64,000 nucleotides of DNA from Aurantimonas sp. HBX-1 (GTDB lineage Bacteria > Pseudomonadota > Alphaproteobacteria > Rhizobiales > Rhizobiaceae). Location: positions 3,485,501 to 3,549,500 of the forward strand of contig NZ_CP090066.1 in the NCBI RefSeq assembly GCF_021391535.1, read 5' to 3'. Position numbers and translations under genes: made by a program. This document shows, piece after piece, positions 8,809-19,493 of this stretch; within the stretch, counting starts at the first letter, position 1; each line of letters begins with the position of its first letter. The notes under the pieces are model-generated. The model saw only the letters and a list, made by a program, of their open reading frames with translations. It was not told where the DNA came from and searched no databases.

Positions 8809-8860
8809 CTTCGTGCGGGGCGGCCTTCCGTCGCCGCAATCCGGCTTAGCCGGGCCCGCC

Positions 8861-10561
8861 ATGTCCGTCTCCGCACCGCTGCTCACCCCGGTCCCCCGGC
8901 CACGCTTCCGCTTCCGCGGGCAGCCGGATCGCGGCTATCTGTTCGGCGCCGGCCTGGTCGCGCTGACGGTGATCCTGCCGATCGCCGCGCTCGCGGTGAT
9001 CGCGCTTTCCGGCCGCTCGACCAACTGGGCGCATCTCGCCCAGACCATCCTGCCGGAGGCGAGCCAGGTCACGCTGCTGCTGATGCTCGGCATCGCCGTC
9101 GTCGCCGGGACGACCGGCGTGGTGACGGCCTGGCTGGTGGCGACGTTCCAGTTTCCGTTCCGGCGAACCTTCGCCTGGGCGCTGGTCCTGCCGCTGGCGG
9201 TGCCGACCTACATCGCCGCCTACTGCTTCGTCGAGTTCCTGCATTTCACCGGGCCGGTGCAGGGCGCGATCCGGGCGCTGTTCGGCTTCGAGACCCGCCG
9301 CGACTACTGGTTCCCGGACGTGCGCTCGCTGGGTGGCGCGGTGTTCGTGCTGTCCTCGGTGCTCTACCCCTACGTCTTCCTGACGGCGCGCATGGTCTTC
9401 GTCATGCAGGGCCGCAAGGCGGGCGACGTGGCGCGGACGCTCGGGGCATCGCGCGCCGCCGTGTTCTTCAAGATCCTGCTGCCGATGGCCCGCCCGGCGA
9501 TCGCCGTCGGCATCGCGCTCGCCCTGATGGAGGCGATCAACGACATCGGCGCGGTGGAATTCCTCGGCGTCAGGACGCTGACCTTCGCGGTCTACTCCAC
9601 CTGGCTGAACCGCGGCGACCTGCAGGGCGCCACGCAGATCGCGCTGATGATGCTGGGCGTGATCGTGCTGCTGGTGCTGGTCGAGCGGCTGGCGCGGCGA
9701 CAGCAGCGCTTCAACATCCATCGCGGCGACCGGCCGCAGGTCGGCCGCGAGTCGCTCGCCGGCTGGAAGGCGATCGCGGCAGCTTTGGTCTGCCTGCTGC
9801 CGATCGTCGCCGGATTCGGCATCCCCCTCTACATCCTCGGCGACTACGCGCTCAGCCGGCTCTACCAGCTGGGCGATCCGCAGCTGTGGCGGGCGCTTCG
9901 CAACACGGTGATGATCGCCGGATCGGCGGGGCTGATGACCGTCGTCGCCGGGTTCTTCATGGCCTACGGCATAAGGCTGACGCGCAGCCACCGGCTGGCG
10001 TCGCTGGTGCGGGTCGGCGCCCTCGGCTACGCCGTGCCCGGCACGGTGCTGGCGATCGGCATCCTCATTCCCCTCGCCGCCTTCGACAATTTCGTCGACG
10101 CGCGGTTGCGCGAATGGTTCGGGATCTCGACCGGGCTCCTGCTCTCCGGCTCCGGCTTCGCCATCGTCTATGCCTGCTTCGTGCGCTTCATGGCGATGGG
10201 CCACGGCGCGATCGAGAGCGGCTTCTCCAAGCTCTCGCCGCATCTCGACATGGCGGCGCGCACGCTGGGGCGCAGCCCGGGGGCGACGCTTCGCCAGGTG
10301 CTCCTGCCGCTGATGCGCCCGGCGCTGCTGACGGCGTTCCTGCTGGTCTTCGTCGACACCGCCAAGGAACTGTCGGCGACGATCCTGCTGCGGCCGTTCA
10401 ATTTCGACACGCTGGCGACCTTCGTCTACGCCCAGACCTCCCGCGCCGCCTTCGAGGACGGCGCCGTGGCGGCGCTGATGATCGTGCTGGTCGGCATCCT
10501 GCCGGTGATGCTGCTGACCCGTTCGATCCTGGCGGAGGCCGAACCGGGCGGATCGTCGTAG
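8861..10561 (+). CDS. fbpB: Iron(III) ABC transporter, fused permease (FbpB type)
   Basis: A 566-residue inner-membrane permease made of two homologous permease halves in one chain, as in FbpB/AfuB. About 12 membrane segments are visible. Each half has the EAA-type loop that contacts the ATPase: DVARTLGASRAAVFFKILLP in the first half and DMAARTLGRSPGATLRQVLL in the second. ATG 8861 was chosen because the first membrane segment then starts near residue 27; upstream codons to 8813 are weak and have no better ribosome site. An FbpC-type ATPase would be expected next but the following gene is unrelated, so the ATPase must be encoded elsewhere. Confidence 0.93.
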   Translation: MSVSAPLLTPVPRPRFRFRGQPDRGYLFGAGLVALTVILPIAALAVIALSGRSTNWAHLAQTILPEASQVTLLLMLGIAVVAGTTGVVTAWLVATFQFPFRRTFAWALVLPLAVPTYIAAYCFVEFLHFTGPVQGAIRALFGFETRRDYWFPDVRSLGGAVFVLSSVLYPYVFLTARMVFVMQGRKAGDVARTLGASRAAVFFKILLPMARPAIAVGIALALMEAINDIGAVEFLGVRTLTFAVYSTWLNRGDLQGATQIALMMLGVIVLLVLVERLARRQQRFNIHRGDRPQVGRESLAGWKAIAAALVCLLPIVAGFGIPLYILGDYALSRLYQLGDPQLWRALRNTVMIAGSAGLMTVVAGFFMAYGIRLTRSHRLASLVRVGALGYAVPGTVLAIGILIPLAAFDNFVDARLREWFGISTGLLLSGSGFAIVYACFVRFMAMGHGAIESGFSKLSPHLDMAARTLGRSPGATLRQVLLPLMRPALLTAFLLVFVDTAKELSATILLRPFNFDTLATFVYAQTSRAAFEDGAVAALMIVLVGILPVMLLTRSILAEAEPGGSS

Positions 10562-10621
10562 CCCGCCTCGCGACGCGGCCGCCGTTCCGGTCGCCGGCAT
10601 GCATCCTCTCGCGGCCATTAC

Positions 10622-10646
10622 GGAACCGTGAAGTTGACGCGGCGTT
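10622..10646 (+). promoter_or_regulatory. Consensus EcfG (general stress sigma factor) promoter
   Basis: GGAAC at 10622-10626 and CGTT at 10643-10646 are separated by exactly 16 bases, a full match to the alphaproteobacterial EcfG consensus GGAAC-N16/17-CGTT. The -10 element lies 37 nt before the ATG at 10683, leaving a short leader. This predicts induction of the downstream gene in the PhyR-NepR-EcfG general stress response. Confidence 0.75.
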
Positions 10647-10682
10647 TCCTCTTCCCAGTCGACAATAAGAGGAAACACGGGA

Positions 10683-11330
10683 ATGACGCGTCTATCGATT
10701 TTGCTCGGGGGCGTTGCCCTCTTCGCCCTGCCGATCACTGCCGCCTCCGCGGATTGCCGCGAGGAACTCGCGATGCTCCAGAACGGCGACGTGACCGCAT
10801 CCATCGCCGGAACCGGCGCAACCTCGGGTGGCCAGACCACCAATTTCGAGACCGGTGCCGGCGTCGACACGTCCGGTGAAGTTTCGAAGGACGGCAGCAC
10901 CGCACCGCTCGAGACGGACACCACGGCGGCCGGCAGCACCACGCCGACCGGCGGCGCAGGGGCCGCATCCGCCACTGCCGGTGCCACGACGCCCGCAGCG
11001 GGCACCGACACGGCGGCCACCGCCTCGCAGCAGGCGGATGCCGGCCAGCAGACCGGCGAAGTGTCCAAGGACGGCCAGCACATGCCGCTCGAGGACGCCG
11101 CGAGCAAGGAGACGGCCATGTCCGGCCAGGACGTGGCGGCGCAGCAGGCGGGTGAAGCCACGGCCGCCAGCGGCCAGGCCGGCGCCAGCACGATGGCAAA
11201 TGCCGCAGCCGGCGACAGCGGCTCCCAGGACGCCATCCAGCGTGCAGAAGCAGCGCTTGCCGCCGGCGACGAGACCGCCTGCATGGCGGCCGTCGAGGAA
11301 GCCAAGGGCATGCAGTCGAAGGCCCAGTAA
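10683..11330 (+). CDS. Exported Ala/Thr-rich repeat protein of unknown function, EcfG-controlled
   Basis: A 215-residue protein I do not recognise. A Sec signal peptide ends at about residue 23 (LPITAASA-DCREEL). The mature chain is low-complexity (Ala, Thr, Gly, Gln, Ser) and contains an imperfect repeat: SGEVSKDGSTAPLETD near residue 65 and TGEVSKDGQHMPLEDA near 125. The end (QDAIQRAEAALAAGDETACMAAVEEA) looks helical. Only two cysteines remain after processing, one at each end (DCREEL and TACMAA), so a disulfide closing the protein is possible. The gene stands alone between an EcfG promoter and a strong terminator, which suggests a periplasmic or surface stress protein. No function can be assigned. 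Confidence 0.85.
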   Translation: MTRLSILLGGVALFALPITAASADCREELAMLQNGDVTASIAGTGATSGGQTTNFETGAGVDTSGEVSKDGSTAPLETDTTAAGSTTPTGGAGAASATAGATTPAAGTDTAATASQQADAGQQTGEVSKDGQHMPLEDAASKETAMSGQDVAAQQAGEATAASGQAGASTMANAAAGDSGSQDAIQRAEAALAAGDETACMAAVEEAKGMQSKAQ

Positions 11331-11360
11331 CCGGCTCGAACCTGCTATCTCAAAACAACG

Positions 11361-11388
11361 CGCCGGCCTCCTCGAGGCCGGCGTTTTT
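11361..11388 (+). terminator. Rho-independent terminator
   Basis: A perfect 10-bp stem (CGCCGGCCTC / GAGGCCGGCG, loop CTC) is followed directly by TTTTT. It ends the transcript of the exported repeat protein and may also protect the convergent acetoacetyl-CoA synthetase gene. Confidence 0.9.
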
Positions 11389-11424
11389 CGTCCTGGCGAA
11401 CGCCCCGCGCGACGCGGCGGCGCG

Positions 11425-13389
<1,965 letters not shown>

Positions 13390-13546
13390 CCTCGTCCCTC
13401 CCTGCGCCTATGCCTTGCTGGTGCCATACGGGGTTTGCATTGGCAACGTCCGGAGCGCGCCGCTCCCGCCGGCGGCGGAGGTTTGCCCGGGCTTTGCTTC
13501 TGCAGCCCGGACGACTACAAAAAGGCGTGCTGAAGAAGGATGTTTC

Positions 13547-15355
13547 GTGACGCGGCCCTTCCCCCGAGACAGGCTCGAAGGAGCGGCCCGCGCCCTTGCG
13601 AGACAGCGCGTGCGCGTGGCGCTCGCGCTGGGCGTCCTCGTTTTCGTCATCGCCGCCGTCCTGCTGCCCCGGCTTTCGCTGGGGTCCGACGAGGCGCGGC
13701 GGATGCTGGTGGGCGAACTGCAGCGCAGCGTCGGCGGAACCGTCCTCATCGACGGGCCGGTGAGCTTTTCGCTGCTGCCCAAGACCCGGATCAGCGCCGA
13801 CCGCCTGCGCATGGACGGCGCTGGGACGTTGCGGATCGAGCGCGTCGTCGCCGACCTCGATCCCGTCGACGCCCTGTTCGGCAAGGCCAGCATCTCCCGC
13901 CTGGTGCTGATCCGGCCCGAGTATCATTCGGCTCCCGCGACCAAGGCGGCCGCTCCTGATCCGGTGCAGCCGGCGGAGGGCCCCCGTGCCACGGCGGAGC
14001 GGCTGCTGGCGCAGCTGCCGCATGCGCGCACCGTCGACATCCGCCAGGGCGTGTTCCGGAGCGGTCGCGGTGGGGGCCGGCCGTCCGGCCTCAGCAACGC
14101 CAACATCGTCATCAACCGCAGCGCCGTGGGCGACGGCCTCGACGCATCGGGATCCTTCGTCTGGAACGGCGACACGACGACGGTGCGCATCACGCTGGGT
14201 TCGAAGACGGCGCTGATGAACGGCGGCTCCAGCAGCGTCGATCTCGAGATGACCTCGCCGACGCTCGACGCGAGCTTCGACGGCGACGCGAGCCTCGATC
14301 GCAACGGCGGCATCACGGGCCGCGTCAGGCTGGAAAGTCCCTCGCTCAGCCGCAGCATCGAGTGGCTCGCCAACCCGGGTGCGGCGGTGCCCGATGTCGG
14401 CGCCGTCTCGGTCGCCGGTGATCTGGTGTTTGCCGGGGTCGATGCGAGTCTGCAGAATGCCGACGTGCGTATCGCCGGCAGCAGCGGCCGCGGCGCACTC
14501 GAGGCGCGCATCCTCGGCGACAGACCGACCGTGGGTGGCACGCTGGCCTTCGGGACCCTCGATCTCACGCCGCTGGTGCGTTCCCTCGCGCCGCTGCCCA
14601 ACGATCCCTTCGACCTCGCCCGCCACATCGATGTCGGCTTCTCGCACGAGATCGGTCTCGACCTTCGGCTGTCGGCGGAACGCGCGACGCTCGGCGCGCT
14701 GGCGGCCAGCGATGTGGCGGCGGCGCTGCTCGTCGCCGACGGCAAGGCGACGATCGACGTCAACGACGCCGTCCTGCTGGGCGGGCATGGCCAGGCGAGC
14801 ATCGTGGTCGATGCCAACCAGGCCCCGCCGCAGGCGAGCGGCCATCTGGCCCTGGCGGGCGTCGACACGCCGTCGCTGTTTGCCGCGCTCGACGTCGATG
14901 TCGTGGGCGTCAGCGGCCGGTCGGACATTTCCGCAGACATGACCGCGCCGGTCACCGACTGGGGCTCGATCGTGCGCAACATCCAGTTCGACACGAGGGT
15001 GACGACGCGGAACGGCGTCCTCACCGGCTTCGACCCCGACGTGTTCCGCCGGCCGGGGGCGCGGGCCCTGATCGAGAGCACGTCGGGCGCGACCGTGCCC
15101 TTCGCCGAGCTGGAAGCACGTTTGGTCTCGTTCGGGCCACGGATCCACCTGCGCGAGTTCGTCCTCGCCGGCAGCGCCGGAACCGTGCGGGCGGCGGGCG
15201 TGATGTCGGTCCTGACCCGCGAATTGCGGATCCGCGGAACCTTCGACACCGCCGCTTCGATGACGGCGTCGACAACCGGCGAGTTCACCACATCGAAACC
15301 AGTCGCATTCACGATGGCAGGTCACTGGCCCAACCCGGACGTGACATCGCGCTAG
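13547..15355 (+). CDS. AsmA-like envelope protein
   Basis: A 602-residue protein with one N-terminal membrane anchor (about residues 22-43, VRVALALGVLVFVIAAVLLP) and a long periplasmic domain rich in beta-strand repeats. The stretch VGGTVLIDGPVSFSLLPKTR, followed by LRMDGAGTLRIERVVADLDP, is typical of the AsmA N-terminal domain. AsmA proteins are thought to form grooves that carry phospholipids between the membranes or otherwise help outer-membrane assembly. GTG 13547 was chosen because AAGAAGGA lies seven bases upstream and it places the anchor properly; the frame is open further upstream but that part is composition-driven. The next gene starts 57 nt downstream. Confidence 0.85.
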   Translation: MTRPFPRDRLEGAARALARQRVRVALALGVLVFVIAAVLLPRLSLGSDEARRMLVGELQRSVGGTVLIDGPVSFSLLPKTRISADRLRMDGAGTLRIERVVADLDPVDALFGKASISRLVLIRPEYHSAPATKAAAPDPVQPAEGPRATAERLLAQLPHARTVDIRQGVFRSGRGGGRPSGLSNANIVINRSAVGDGLDASGSFVWNGDTTTVRITLGSKTALMNGGSSSVDLEMTSPTLDASFDGDASLDRNGGITGRVRLESPSLSRSIEWLANPGAAVPDVGAVSVAGDLVFAGVDASLQNADVRIAGSSGRGALEARILGDRPTVGGTLAFGTLDLTPLVRSLAPLPNDPFDLARHIDVGFSHEIGLDLRLSAERATLGALAASDVAAALLVADGKATIDVNDAVLLGGHGQASIVVDANQAPPQASGHLALAGVDTPSLFAALDVDVVGVSGRSDISADMTAPVTDWGSIVRNIQFDTRVTTRNGVLTGFDPDVFRRPGARALIESTSGATVPFAELEARLVSFGPRIHLREFVLAGSAGTVRAAGVMSVLTRELRIRGTFDTAASMTASTTGEFTTSKPVAFTMAGHWPNPDVTSR

Positions 15356-15412
15356 AGACCCGGTCACCCCGTTCGGGGCTCGCCCGGCGATGGCGCGTCC
15401 GGCCATCCACGG

Positions 15413-16525
15413 ATGCCCCGCATGACGATGTCCGCCCGAGTGCCCGCCCTCGCCGCCCTGTCGGCGCTGATGCTCTCGCTCGCCCCTGCCGTCGCCGCCG
15501 AGCCGGCCTGCCCCGCCCGCTACCACGCGGCGCTATCGGCCATCGAGGCCGATGAATACGCGGCGCTGAAAGCTGCCCGCAGCGTCGCCTTCAGGGGCGA
15601 CGACGCCATGCCCGGGCGCTTCCTCTTCACGCCGCCGGCCATGCCGCGCAGCCGCGAGGAGATGGCCGCGCTGAAGGAAGCCAATGGCCTCGCCCGCGGA
15701 CACGGGCGGCCGGCCTGGCGGGCAAGCGCCGATCTCAGCTGGCTGGCGGACAGGGTGACCACCGAACTCGGCGACTATCTCTCCCAGGACCAGACGCCGT
15801 TTCTCTGCGACGGCGTCGCCGACTATCTCGGCCTGCTGCGGGAGCAGGTCGCCCGGGTCGGGGGCGACGCGGCGGAGGGCGACAGGCTGGTTTCGGTGCA
15901 GACGGCGGCGGCCCGCCAGGCGATCCGCGCCGCCGTCGCGGCCGCGCGTCCGGCGCCCCTGCCCCGATTCGCGCCGCCGTTGCGTAGCCTGCTGCTGTCG
16001 ATCGTCGACTTCCGGCCGGCCCGCGGCCTGGAACGCAGCGCCACGCTCGACCCGATGCCGACCCATTCCACCGAGAAGGATTTCCAGGGCCCCCGCATCG
16101 ACCCCGATCTGCCGCCGCTGGCGATGGTCGCGCCGTTACCGCTCGCCACCGATGCGGACCGGCTCGCTGCCGTGGACCGGCTGATCGACATCGCGGAGCG
16201 GCGCAAGCTGCTGGCGAGCGGACCTGGCGAGGCGACGGCCAATACGGCGCAGGCGCCAGGCGATTCCGCGTCGCGCCCGGTGCTGACGCGGCTCGCGGCG
16301 CTGCAGCCTGCCCTCGCAGCAGCCAAGGGTCCGGCGATCGAGGCGCCCACCCGTCGCGCGCTGCTCGCCGCCTTGTCGGCGATCGAGGCGCTGGACTATT
16401 TGGCGCACCGGCCGGCCCCGGGCGAGGACCCAATGCTGGCAGCGATCGAGCGCACCTTCGCGGCGATCGAGGCGGCCCATGCCGCCGCCTGCGACTGCGC
16501 CGAACGCACCGCCGCCCGTCGATAG
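15413..16525 (+). CDS. Exported protein of unknown function
   Basis: A 370-residue protein I do not recognise. It begins with a Sec signal peptide (LMLSLAPAVAA-EPACPARY). The mature protein is mostly alpha-helical and Ala/Arg-rich, with two similar short helices carrying ALSAIEADEYAAL near the N-terminus and ALSAIEALDYLAH near the C-terminus, which may be a distant internal duplication. It ends AAHAAACDCAERTAARR. Starts at 15413, 15422 and 15428 are all possible and none has a good ribosome site. It follows the AsmA-like gene on the same strand and may be co-transcribed with it. It converges on the potI end. Confidence 0.75.
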   Translation: MPRMTMSARVPALAALSALMLSLAPAVAAEPACPARYHAALSAIEADEYAALKAARSVAFRGDDAMPGRFLFTPPAMPRSREEMAALKEANGLARGHGRPAWRASADLSWLADRVTTELGDYLSQDQTPFLCDGVADYLGLLREQVARVGGDAAEGDRLVSVQTAAARQAIRAAVAAARPAPLPRFAPPLRSLLLSIVDFRPARGLERSATLDPMPTHSTEKDFQGPRIDPDLPPLAMVAPLPLATDADRLAAVDRLIDIAERRKLLASGPGEATANTAQAPGDSASRPVLTRLAALQPALAAAKGPAIEAPTRRALLAALSAIEALDYLAHRPAPGEDPMLAAIERTFAAIEAAHAAACDCAERTAARR

Positions 16526-16546
16526 AGGGCTAGCGTCGCGGCGCGA

Positions 16547-17368
16547 TCAGTCGCCCGCCGCGGCCAGCCGTTCGTCGCGCTGCCTGACGAAGGCGCTGCG
16601 CTTGTTGGCGAGCGCCGCGAGGATCACGCCCAGCGTCACGATGGCGATCAGGATGGTGCAGACGGCGTTGATCTCCGGCGTCACGCCCAGCCGCACCTGG
16701 CTGTAGATCTTCATCGGCAGGGTGGTCGCGCCCGGCCCGGAGGTGAAGCTGGCGATGACCAGATCGTCCAGCGACAGGGTGAAGGCGAGCATCCAGCCGG
16801 CGAACACCGCCGGCCAGATCATCGGCAGGGTGATCGACAGGAAGGTGCGCGCGGGCGTCGCACCGAGATCCATCGCGGCCTCTTCCAGCGACCGGTCGAT
16901 CGAGACCAGCCGCGACTGCACGACGACGGCGACGAAGCACATCGAGAAGGTGATGTGCGCGAGCGTCACGGTCCAGAAGCCGCGGTTGAAGTCGATGGCG
17001 ACGAACAGCAGCAGCAGCGACAGGCCGGTGATCACCTCCGGCATGACCAGCGGCGCGAAGACCATGCCGGTGAACAGCATGCGGCCGCGGAAGCTGGTGT
17101 AGCGGGTCAGCGCCAGCGCGGCGAGCGTGCCGAGCACGGTGGCGACGGTCGCCGACAGCAGCCCGACGCGGATCGTCACCCAGGCCGCGTCCATCAGGCC
17201 CTGGTTGTCGAACAGCTGCACGTACCAGTGGATCGAGAAGCCGGTCCATACCGTCACCAGCCGCGACTCGTTGAACGAGTAGATGATCAGCAGCACGATC
17301 GGCAGATAGAGGAACGTGAAGCCGACGACGACCGAGGCGACGTTGAAGCCGGACCAGCGGCGGGTCAC
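16547..17368 (-). CDS. potI: Polyamine ABC transporter permease PotI
   Basis: A 273-residue inner-membrane permease with six membrane segments and the ATPase-contact loop EEAAMDLGATPARTFLSITLP. It is the second permease of the PotFGHI putrescine/spermidine importer. It starts at GTG 17368, inside the end of potH, with a 4-nt GTGA overlap that implies translational coupling. It is the last gene of the operon; no clear terminator is visible in the short gap to the convergent neighbour. Confidence 0.93.
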   Translation of the reverse strand: MTRRWSGFNVASVVVGFTFLYLPIVLLIIYSFNESRLVTVWTGFSIHWYVQLFDNQGLMDAAWVTIRVGLLSATVATVLGTLAALALTRYTSFRGRMLFTGMVFAPLVMPEVITGLSLLLLFVAIDFNRGFWTVTLAHITFSMCFVAVVVQSRLVSIDRSLEEAAMDLGATPARTFLSITLPMIWPAVFAGWMLAFTLSLDDLVIASFTSGPGATTLPMKIYSQVRLGVTPEINAVCTILIAIVTLGVILAALANKRSAFVRQRDERLAAAGD

Positions 17369-18264
17369 GCGGCATTCTCCTGGCGAGCCTGGACGCGCTG
17401 GAAGATCATGATCGGCACGACCAGCAGCAGCAGCAGCACGATGGCGACGGCGGAGGAGACCGGCCAGTCGCGGTTGTTGAAGAACTCCAGCCAGAGCGTC
17501 TTGCCGATCATCAGCGTCCGCGAGCCGCCGAGCAGGTCGGGGATGACGAATTCACCGACCGCCGGGATGAAGACCAGGAAGCAGCCGGCGAGGACGCCGG
17601 GCAGCGACAGCGGGAAGGTGATCGTCCAGAACGCCTTGGCCGGTGTCGAGCCGAGGTCGGCGGCCGCCTCCAGCAGCGTGTCGTCCATCTTTTCCAGACT
17701 GGCGTAGATCGGCAGCACCATGAACGGCAGGTAGGAATAGACGATGCCGATGAAGATCGCCGTGTGCGTGTTGGTGATGAGCAGCGGCGTGTCGATCACG
17801 CCGAGGAACAGCAGGAACTGGTTGAGCAGCCCCTCCGGCTTGAGGATGCCGATCCAGGCGTAGACCCGGATCAGGAAGCTCGTCCAGAACGGCAGGATGA
17901 CCAGCATCACCAGCAGCGGCCTCAGGCCGAGCGGCGCGCGCGCCATGCCGTAGGCCAGCGGATAGCCGATCAGCAGCGCCAGGAAGGTCGAGATGCCGGC
18001 GATGATCAGGCTGGAGATGTAGGCGTTGATGTAGAGCGCGTCATCGACGATCCAGCGGTAGTTGTCGAAGGTGAACTGGCCAAGCGAGTCCAGCCAGGTC
18101 GACGGGTCGCCGAAAGTGGGCGTGTAGGGCGGGATCGCCGTCGCGATGTTCGAGACCGAGATCTTGAAGACGATCAGGAACGGCACGAGGAAGAGCGCCG
18201 CCAGCCACAGATAGGGCACGGCGATGACGACGCGCTTGAACAGGCTGGATCTTGCTGCTGCCAT
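17365..18264 (-). CDS. potH: Polyamine ABC transporter permease PotH
   Basis: A 299-residue inner-membrane permease with six membrane segments, the first near residues 12-34 (VVIAVPYLWLAALFLVPFLI). The ATPase-contact loop is LLEAAADLGSTPAKAFWTIT. ATG 18264 was chosen because it lies 16 nt past the potG stop and has GGGAG upstream; an in-frame start at 18324 would overlap potG and add a hydrophilic stretch. It pairs with PotI to form the translocation channel. Confidence 0.93.
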   Translation of the reverse strand: MAAARSSLFKRVVIAVPYLWLAALFLVPFLIVFKISVSNIATAIPPYTPTFGDPSTWLDSLGQFTFDNYRWIVDDALYINAYISSLIIAGISTFLALLIGYPLAYGMARAPLGLRPLLVMLVILPFWTSFLIRVYAWIGILKPEGLLNQFLLFLGVIDTPLLITNTHTAIFIGIVYSYLPFMVLPIYASLEKMDDTLLEAAADLGSTPAKAFWTITFPLSLPGVLAGCFLVFIPAVGEFVIPDLLGGSRTLMIGKTLWLEFFNNRDWPVSSAVAIVLLLLLVVPIMIFQRVQARQENAA

Positions 18265-18280
18265 CGCCGCGCTCCCGTCC

Positions 18281-19423
18281 CTAGCGGTTGAGGACGAGGC
18301 CGGCGTCGGCATCGAACGCGACATAGGCGCGTTCGTGCCAGGTCAGCTGCAGCGGGCTGACCCTTTGCCGGTTGATCATCGAGACGCGAACGATCTGGCC
18401 GTTGTCGAGCCGGATGTGGAACGAGGTCATGTCGCCGAAATAGGCGATTTCCCAGACTTCGCCGGAAAACACGTTGGTGCCCTCGATCGGCTCGGCGGAG
18501 ATCCGCAGCTTCTCCGGCCGCACGGCGTACCAGGCGGTTTCGCCGATCTCGACCGGTGCCGTCGAGGCGACCACAAGTTCGCCGCCCTCGGGAGCCTGCA
18601 GCACGATCCGCTCGGCGTCCTTGCGGACGACCTTGCCCTCGAAGAGGTTCACGCTGCCGACGAAATCGGCGACGAAGCGCGAGGCCGGCGCCTCGTAGAT
18701 TTCCGGCGGCGTCGCCAGCTGGACGATCTGGCCCTTTTCCATGATGGCGATGCGGTCCGCCATGGTCATCGCCTCCTCCTGGTCGTGGGTGACGACGATG
18801 AAGGTCATGCCGAGCTCGTACTGCAGGTCGGTCAGCTCGAACTGGGTCTCCTCGCGCAGCTTCTTGTCCAGCGCGCCGAGCGGCTCGTCGAGCAGCAGCA
18901 CTTTCGGCCGCTTGGCCAGCGAGCGGGCGAGCGCCACGCGCTGGCGCTGGCCGCCGGACAGCTGGTGCGGCTTGCGGCGGGCGAAGGGCTCGAGTTTGAC
19001 CAGCTTCAGCACCTCGGCGATGCGGTCGGCCCGCTCGCCCTTGCCCATCCCCTCCTGCTTCAGGCCGAAGGCGATGTTGTTCTCGACGCTCATGTGCGGG
19101 AACAGCGCGTAGCTCTGGAACATCATGTTCACCGGCCGCCGGTAAGGCGGCGTTCCGGTGAGGTCCTCGCCGTCGAGGACGATGCGGCCCCTGGTCGGCG
19201 TCTCGAAGCCGGCGAGCATGCGCAGCAGCGTGGACTTGCCGCAGCCGGACGCTCCGAGGAGCGCGAAGAACTCGCGCCGGTAGATCGACAGGGTCAGGTC
19301 GTCGACGGCGGTGAAGTTGCCGAAGTCCTTGGTGACGCCGTCGAACTCGATATAGGGCTGCTGGCTCGGGTCGGCCCAGGGCGCAAAGCTCTTGCGGATG
19401 CTGCCAAGCGACTGCGCCTTCAT
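18281..19423 (-). CDS. potG: Polyamine ABC transporter ATP-binding protein PotG
   Basis: A 380-residue ABC ATPase. Walker A is GASGCGKST, the signature is LSGGQRQRVALARSLAKRP, Walker B is VLLLDEPLGALD and the switch His is in THDQEEAMTMADRI. The C-terminal TOBE-type domain (about 290-375) is the usual regulatory part of PotA/PotG proteins. ATG 19423 was chosen, with GGAGG about 11 bases upstream; the in-frame TTG at 19444 is less likely. It energises polyamine uptake through PotH and PotI. Confidence 0.95.
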   Translation of the reverse strand: MKAQSLGSIRKSFAPWADPSQQPYIEFDGVTKDFGNFTAVDDLTLSIYRREFFALLGASGCGKSTLLRMLAGFETPTRGRIVLDGEDLTGTPPYRRPVNMMFQSYALFPHMSVENNIAFGLKQEGMGKGERADRIAEVLKLVKLEPFARRKPHQLSGGQRQRVALARSLAKRPKVLLLDEPLGALDKKLREETQFELTDLQYELGMTFIVVTHDQEEAMTMADRIAIMEKGQIVQLATPPEIYEAPASRFVADFVGSVNLFEGKVVRKDAERIVLQAPEGGELVVASTAPVEIGETAWYAVRPEKLRISAEPIEGTNVFSGEVWEIAYFGDMTSFHIRLDNGQIVRVSMINRQRVSPLQLTWHERAYVAFDADAGLVLNR

Positions 19424-19493
19424 CGTGGGGGATGCCTCCGCCAAATGTTGCCGGAAACCGGGGCGTCGCCGCCCCGGCTTTCGTCGATGCCGG

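Noticed and set aside
8846..11311. An 821-codon open frame antisense to fbpB and the stress gene
   Set aside because: It mirrors the codon pattern of the real genes in GC-rich DNA, has no domain and is Arg/Gln/His-rich. Similar antisense frames at 977-2500, 5520-7451 and 24016-26319 were rejected for the same reason.
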